The notes beneath the pieces were generated by a model. That model was not told the DNA's origin, searched no databases, and saw only the letters and a program-made list of their open reading frames with translations. From Methylococcaceae bacterium (GTDB taxonomy: Bacteria > Pseudomonadota > Gammaproteobacteria > Methylococcales > Methylomonadaceae), in NCBI GenBank assembly GCA_021647145.1, contig JAKIVF010000064.1, positions 1-20,046 of the forward strand: a DNA stretch of 20,046 nucleotides, in the 5' to 3' direction. Of this stretch, positions 16,505-20,046 are shown piece by piece. Every line of letters starts with the position of its first letter. The first letter of the stretch is position 1. Made by a program: the position numbers and the translations under genes.

Positions 16505-17146
16505 TTATGCTGCGTCTACTAGTTCACGAATTTCACGTGCTGAGTCTGCTGGTGATGCTGCACCATAAATCGCAGCGCCAACTACTATGATATTTGCTCC
16601 GGCACGAACTACGTCTTGTACTGTTGAGTGATTAATACCACCTGCAATTGAAATACGTACGGGTAGATCAAGTGCTAAAATCTCACTTAAGTCATTGAAT
16701 GGTGTTTCACCTGCTGCTTGTGCATCAAGTCCTGTATGAATCCCTATGATTTGCGCGCCTGCTTCTGCTGTCGCAGTTGCACAGCCTGCTTTGTCTTCTA
16801 CGTTAATCAAATCAATTTGCGCTTCACCACCATGTGCTTTAGCTGCTTTGATAACACCTGAACATGTTGCCAATCCAGATACGCCTAATACTGTACAAAT
16901 ATCTGCGCCAGCAGCATAAAATGGCGTTGCTTCATATTCGCCTGCATCCATTGTTTTCAGATCAACTAAAAGCAGTTTTTCTGGAAAACGTGATCTCAAC
17001 TCTTCTACCAAAGCGACGCCATTATGCTTTATGCATGGTGTACCGATCTCAAAAATATCAACGTAGTCAGCGACTTCTTCTGCTAATGCTACTGATGCGT
17101 CAAAATCTAATGCGTCTATTGCCATTTGAATTAATGGTGTTGCCAT
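16505..17146 (-). CDS. hps: 3-hexulose-6-phosphate synthase (HPS), complete copy
   Basis: HPS condenses formaldehyde with ribulose 5-phosphate, fixing and detoxifying formaldehyde. The 213 residues have the OMP-decarboxylase-suprafamily TIM barrel. The DxKxxD signature is Asp62, Lys64 and Asp67 in LLVDLKTMDAGEYEA; FEIGTP (32-37), IGIHTGLDAQ (134-143), SIAGGIN (166-172) and the phosphate-binding VVGAAIYGA (188-196) follow. GGAG lies 8 nt before the ATG. A plausible promoter with a palindrome is 80-105 bp upstream. The last 200 bp are duplicated almost exactly at the right edge of the window, with six synonymous differences. A direct repeat of at least 127 identical bases (16578-16704 and 19920-20046) therefore flanks the large repeat-protein gene. 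The symbol hxlA is also used. Confidence 0.97.
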   Translation of the reverse strand: MATPLIQMAIDALDFDASVALAEEVADYVDIFEIGTPCIKHNGVALVEELRSRFPEKLLLVDLKTMDAGEYEATPFYAAGADICTVLGVSGLATCSGVIKAAKAHGGEAQIDLINVEDKAGCATATAEAGAQIIGIHTGLDAQAAGETPFNDLSEILALDLPVRISIAGGINHSTVQDVVRAGANIIVVGAAIYGAASPADSAREIRELVDAA

Positions 17147-17208
17147 GTTATGTACTCCAATTATTTTTATTACGAAATTGTTACGTACTTACAAATTTAT
17201 AAGCATTT

Positions 17209-17223
17209 GTTACGAGGCGTAAC
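17209..17223 (-). promoter_or_regulatory. Palindrome at the hps transcription start (candidate operator)
   Basis: GTTACG AGG CGTAAC is a perfect 6+3+6 inverted repeat lying immediately downstream of the proposed -10, so it would cover the start of transcription. Two more half-site-like copies follow in the leader: GTTACG at 17180-17185 and ATTACG at 17169-17174. This looks like a regulator site or an RNA hairpin at the extreme 5' end. No regulator is identified. Confidence 0.45.
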
Positions 17224-17251
17224 TTTAAATCAGTTTGTAGGGAATTGTCAA
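17224..17251 (-). promoter_or_regulatory. Candidate sigma-70 promoter for hps-phi
   Basis: A perfect TTGACA (minus strand, 17246-17251) is followed after 16 bp by TTTAAA (17224-17229), which matches TATAAT at four positions. It would give a leader of about 70 nt before the hps ATG. It is the best consensus match in the 584-bp gap. Confidence 0.5.
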
Positions 17252-17669
17252 TGCCCGTCGTTGGTGCAAAATACAACTTATGTTCTATACTTAGTACCAA
17301 AACACCCTCAACTTTTGTTGCTTCACTTTGGTGCATCCAATCTAATTCAAGACTATACATTAGAAGACTCTTAACTCTTCAAAAAAATTGTGGTAATTTG
17401 ACAACTGACAACAAAACTCATCTGTAAACAAGAAAACAAACATACAATCGTCCGCTAACGTTCGATTATGAATCAAAACAATTATTTTTAACAATTAACT
17501 TTCCAAGCCTACATACAGCCCTTTTTTATTATCCTTCATTTAATTTGTTTTTTTACAACACATAAAAATGCCTCTTAGCATATCTGTTTTTCTAAAATAA
17601 AATATATAATTTTACAAAAAAATGGTGTTTATAATTCAACTCTATCGCATAAACAAATATTTTTTTCTC
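17252..17669. other. Non-coding gap upstream of the hps promoter
   Basis: These 418 bp of AT-rich DNA lie between the hps promoter region and the terminator of the large repeat gene. Short open frames exist on the plus strand but show no protein-like composition, no ribosome sites and no recognisable family. I see no RNA gene, only a small ATGC/GCAT hairpin near 17567-17580. Confidence 0.5.
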
Positions 17670-17700
17670 AAAAAAAAATGCCACATAAAGCAGCATTTTA
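17670..17700 (-). terminator. Intrinsic terminator of the large repeat-protein gene
   Basis: On the minus strand AAAATGC pairs with GCATTTT, extended inward by TGC and GTG through G-U and C-G pairs around a TTTAT loop. The right arm runs into a tract of about nine U. It lies about 30 bp past the stop of the 547-residue protein, so that gene is separated from hps transcription. Confidence 0.8.
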
Positions 17701-17730
17701 TAAAAAATATAATCAATTATCTTTTAAGAT

Positions 17731-19374
17731 TTAGTTCAGTGCATTCATCAAATATCTCTCAACACCTGTTGCTTTTTCTACACCCGACTCTTCTGTAGTT
17801 AATTTATTCACCATGTATCTATCTACACCTGTCAATTCAATAGTTTTTTCTATTATATCTGGCTTTGACTGTAAATATTTTTCAACCCCTGTCATCATAA
17901 CCTCACCTTCTTCTTCAACCACTTCATTTACATCAGCTTCAGTTTTTACAGGCACTTTAGAATTAGAACGATCATTTGAAATAATATTTTTAGCTAAATA
18001 TTGCTCGACTCTTGACCCTTTTGTCTCTCTTTCAACAATAGACTGCTTCTCTAAATAAAGCTCAACTTTTGATGAAACGGACCGTTCTTTTATTACATCT
18101 GTACGATTATCTAAATATTGAGCAACACCTGAAGGCCTGGACTCCCTTTCTAATGCTGCTTTTTCATCTAAATATTTTTCAACACTACTTTCTTCAGCCG
18201 CCTCTCCCGCAGGAATAAACTCTCCTTCTAGGGTTTTTTTATTGTTAATTGCAACAGAACTCACAACTGACCTTACTTTAGCCATATACCTATCTACACT
18301 ACTCATTCTAGGCTTATGCAAGTCATTTACTTTCTTTTTCAAAATATATTTAGCCACACCACTTGTTACTGGCGCAGTCTTTTCTAGTATTAACTGTTTC
18401 TTAAGATATTTTTCCACGCTACTCAGCACTGGTACTGATTTAGCAGAAACAATCTGCCCTGTTAAATATTTTTCTACTCTGCTTACAGCTGGTTTTTTAC
18501 TTGCTTCTACAATTTTATTAACTAAATATTTAGTAACTTTCGTAACAGCTGGCTTATTTTGATCCAAAACAGCCTGTTTTTTTACATACTGAGCAACAGT
18601 ACTTAAGTCTTTATCACCTTCTATTTCAAGCCGAATTATACTTTCCGCAAGCCTTGCTTCTCTTTCAGCAACTTCTGCCGCTTCAATTTCTGCAATATTT
18701 TTTTCTTTTGCAATGATAGCTTGTTTCTCCAAGTACCTCGACACTATATCTTCAGCCGCTTTTTTTCTTGCTAAAGCTTCTTGTTCTAATTGATATTTAT
18801 CTACACCAGTTACATCAAACCTGACTCTTGAATCCAGTTCTTTCTTAGAAATATATTTTCCAACTGTAGTTGCCTCTTTTGTAGAAACATGTCTTTCTAT
18901 ATATTGTTCAATACTACTTACACCTTTCTCATCTTTATTAGTAGAAGAATCCTGTTTACGCACATACTTTTCTACACTACTGGCTTTAGGTGTTTTTCCA
19001 TTACGATGGTTTACCATGTATTTTGTAACTTTACTTACAGGTGAATCATCCTTATTTTTTAAGTATTTTTCAACACTTGTCTGGCCATTTGATTCATTAG
19101 CCTCTAAATAAGACATAACGCCAGTTTTTTTTGGAACATTATTTAAATATTTTTCTACTTTCGTTAACCCTTGATATACAACTATTTTATCTTCTTGACG
19201 ACCTAAGTATTTATCGACCCCTGTCACAACGGGCAAGCTATTTACATATTTAGATACTCCAGTTATTTCTTTTGTTTCACTTTCTCGCCCCAGAGAATCT
19301 TCCTGTTTTTTCTCAACCGTTGATACAGATTGCTTATCAGAGAAAAACGGTAACATTGCTAACAAACCTTTCAT
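17731..19374 (-). CDS. Large low-complexity protein with about 24 [S/T]xVxKYL repeats
   Basis: I do not recognise this 547-residue protein. I start it at the ATG at 19374, which has GAGGA 9 nt upstream, not the adjacent TTG. A short hydrophobic N-terminus (MKGLLAMLPFF) could be an amphipathic membrane-binding helix; there is no signal peptide or clear transmembrane helix. The rest is rich in Lys, Glu, Ser and Val, with no Cys or Trp seen, so it is probably disordered or modular. I count 24 repeats of form [V/L/A]-[S/T]-x-V-x-[K/Q/R]-Y-[L/M/I/V], from ITGVSKYV (37-44) to ATGVERYL (535-542). Tyr263, 283, 303, 323, 343 and 363 show an exact 20-residue register, with Pro often between units. Residues 217-253 are a charged, Ala-rich helical break. 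The gene stands between two hps copies with its own terminator. A scaffold for RuMP enzymes is my leading inference; a structural or membrane-organising protein is the alternative. Confidence 0.82.
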   Translation of the reverse strand: MKGLLAMLPFFSDKQSVSTVEKKQEDSLGRESETKEITGVSKYVNSLPVVTGVDKYLGRQEDKIVVYQGLTKVEKYLNNVPKKTGVMSYLEANESNGQTSVEKYLKNKDDSPVSKVTKYMVNHRNGKTPKASSVEKYVRKQDSSTNKDEKGVSSIEQYIERHVSTKEATTVGKYISKKELDSRVRFDVTGVDKYQLEQEALARKKAAEDIVSRYLEKQAIIAKEKNIAEIEAAEVAEREARLAESIIRLEIEGDKDLSTVAQYVKKQAVLDQNKPAVTKVTKYLVNKIVEASKKPAVSRVEKYLTGQIVSAKSVPVLSSVEKYLKKQLILEKTAPVTSGVAKYILKKKVNDLHKPRMSSVDRYMAKVRSVVSSVAINNKKTLEGEFIPAGEAAEESSVEKYLDEKAALERESRPSGVAQYLDNRTDVIKERSVSSKVELYLEKQSIVERETKGSRVEQYLAKNIISNDRSNSKVPVKTEADVNEVVEEEGEVMMTGVEKYLQSKPDIIEKTIELTGVDRYMVNKLTTEESGVEKATGVERYLMNALN

Positions 19375-19846
19375 CAAATTATTCCTCTATTTTGCTCGTT
19401 ATTATTTTACGGGCCATCTATGACCTTTGAGAACGATATATTATTCATATCGCCCCTGAAGTCTACATGCCTTTTACCTTAACTTTAAAACAGGAAAAAC
19501 CTTGAAAATACTACGAAATCCCCAATAAAGCTTGAAAATAGCCTTTCTTGTAGGGGGGGGTGAGGATATAATAAATTATAAACCTGACTCTCCACACAAT
19601 GCCAACAAAATAACTACAAACCCTTAGTCGCGTATATTTTATCAGTCCCAGTGTAAAAATCCTGGATCAAATGTCAGGTTACTATTAAATCCTCACCCTA
19701 CCTACTATCCTTATCTAAAGCGCGCAATAATCTCAAATTTAAAGAATACAAATATAACACCAAGCTTTAAAATAAAAGCTACTTGGATTAATTATCTGAA
19801 GTTTTCCGCGTAAATCTTAATTATTGCAGCCAAATACTTTTAGGCT
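19375..19846. other. Non-coding gap between the second hps and the large repeat gene
   Basis: These 472 bp hold no convincing gene. Near the repeat-protein start is an inverted repeat CGATAT-N7-ATATCG (19434-19452), a possible operator. CTTGAAAATA occurs twice, 30 bp apart (19501-19510 and 19531-19540). A run of eight G (19553-19560) stands out in AT-rich DNA and begins the inverted-repeat element described separately. I see no clear -35/-10 pair for the repeat-protein gene and no U-tailed terminator for the second hps. Confidence 0.5.
19550..19705. repeat. 156-bp element with about 35-bp imperfect terminal inverted repeats
   Basis: The left end (19550-19588) reads GTAGG, a G-run, TGAGGATATAATA, then TAAACCTGAC. 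The reverse complement of the right end (19673-19705) reads GTAGGTAGGGTGAGGATTTAATA, then GTAACCTGAC. Apart from the G-run length, one base change and a 4-bp gap the arms match over about 35 bp. The 84-bp interior has no reading frame. This is the form of a MITE-like non-autonomous element or a large cruciform or hairpin. No target duplication was seen, and a single copy in the window cannot prove mobility. Confidence 0.5.
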
Positions 19847-20046
19847 TTATGCCGCATCGACTAATTCACGGATTTCACGTGCTGAGTCTGCTGGTGATGC
19901 TGCACCATAAATCGCAGCACCAACTACTATGATATTTGCTCCGGCACGAACTACGTCTTGTACTGTTGAGTGATTAATACCACCTGCAATTGAAATACGT
20001 ACGGGTAGATCAAGTGCTAAAATCTCACTTAAGTCATTGAATGGTG
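19847..20046 (-). CDS. hps: 3-hexulose-6-phosphate synthase, second copy (5' part outside window)
   Basis: This is the C-terminal end of a second hps gene, corresponding to residues 149-213 of the complete copy, including the SIAGGIN and VVGAAIYGA phosphate-binding segments. The encoded residues are identical. Six nucleotide differences from the first copy are all synonymous and all lie in the last 73 bp; the 127 bp from 19920 to the window edge match 16578-16704 exactly. That pattern suggests recent duplication or gene conversion whose tract ends near the stop codon. Unlike the first copy it is not followed by phi, but by a 472-bp gap and the large repeat-protein gene. The reading frame is intact as far as seen. 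Whether the full copy is functional cannot be judged here. Confidence 0.93.
   Translation of the reverse strand, partial: PFNDLSEILALDLPVRISIAGGINHSTVQDVVRAGANIIVVGAAIYGAASPADSAREIRELVDAA

Noticed and set aside
17252..17669. Small plus-strand open frames in the hps upstream gap
   Set aside because: Composition is not protein-like, no ribosome sites precede them, and they overlap each other in different frames.
18242..18562. Hydrophobic-looking plus-strand open frame opposite the large repeat gene
   Set aside because: Its apparent repeats (KYFSTL and similar) are the antisense reading of the KYL repeats; there is no ribosome site.
17731..19374. Regularly repeated short DNA tracts that could suggest a CRISPR array
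   Set aside because: The repeats are the coding sequence of the KYL motif in one continuous reading frame; unit lengths vary, sequences diverge, and no conserved direct repeat with unique spacers or cas genes is present.

Overview
The window reads as a low-GC gammaproteobacterial methylotroph, most likely a type I methanotroph (Methylococcales) or a close symbiotic relative. Two points support this. First, there is a nearly complete ribulose monophosphate (RuMP) formaldehyde-assimilation cluster: hps, phi, tkt, tal and fba, with rpiA convergent to it. Second, the flanking genes are typical of Gammaproteobacteria: the dnaB-alr pair with radA, fleQ, and a CorB-type membrane protein. No methane monooxygenase or methanol dehydrogenase gene lies in the window, so the methanotroph label is inferred.

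Layout. 1-846 (+): 3' part of an ABC exporter. 982-2412 (-): FleQ-type sigma-54 activator that lacks the recognised c-di-GMP contact motifs. 2795-4039 (+): CNNM/CBS/CorC_HlyC membrane protein. 4185-5209 (+): a two-gene unit, a tandem degenerate FHA protein followed by a PilZ protein with an intact c-di-GMP motif. 5224-9153 (-): radA, alr and dnaB, with alr and dnaB overlapping by 4 bp. 9396-10049 (+): rpiA. From 10133 to the right edge everything is on the minus strand. In the direction of transcription the order is: a second hps copy (cut by the window edge), a 547-residue repeat protein, hps, phi, tkt, a 240-residue membrane-anchored repeat protein, a 136-residue membrane-anchored repeat protein, tal and fba. 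A bidirectional terminator separates fba from rpiA.

The most striking content is a family of three unrecognised proteins interleaved with the RuMP enzymes. All three carry a short repeat with consensus [S/T]-x-V-x-K-Y-[L/M/I/V]: about 24 copies in the 547-residue protein, 5 in the 136-residue protein and 4 in the 240-residue protein. The large one looks soluble, highly charged and probably disordered. The two small ones each have one transmembrane helix, and charge and topology place the repeats in the cytoplasm. The 240-residue protein also has a signal peptide and two copies of a different periplasmic motif (YPAxxFxP...DxDYKH). Multivalent short helical motifs, membrane tethers and interleaving with one pathway suggest a scaffold that clusters RuMP enzymes, perhaps at the membranes where formaldehyde is made. 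That is an inference; the sequence shows the repeats, the topology and the gene order.

Other structure: the visible 200 bp of the two hps copies differ at only six sites, all synonymous and all in the last 73 bp of the gene, so they flank the large repeat gene as direct repeats. A palindrome sits just downstream of a plausible hps promoter. A 156-bp element with about 35-bp imperfect inverted ends lies between the second hps and the large repeat gene. Several intercistronic hairpins punctuate the RuMP cluster.
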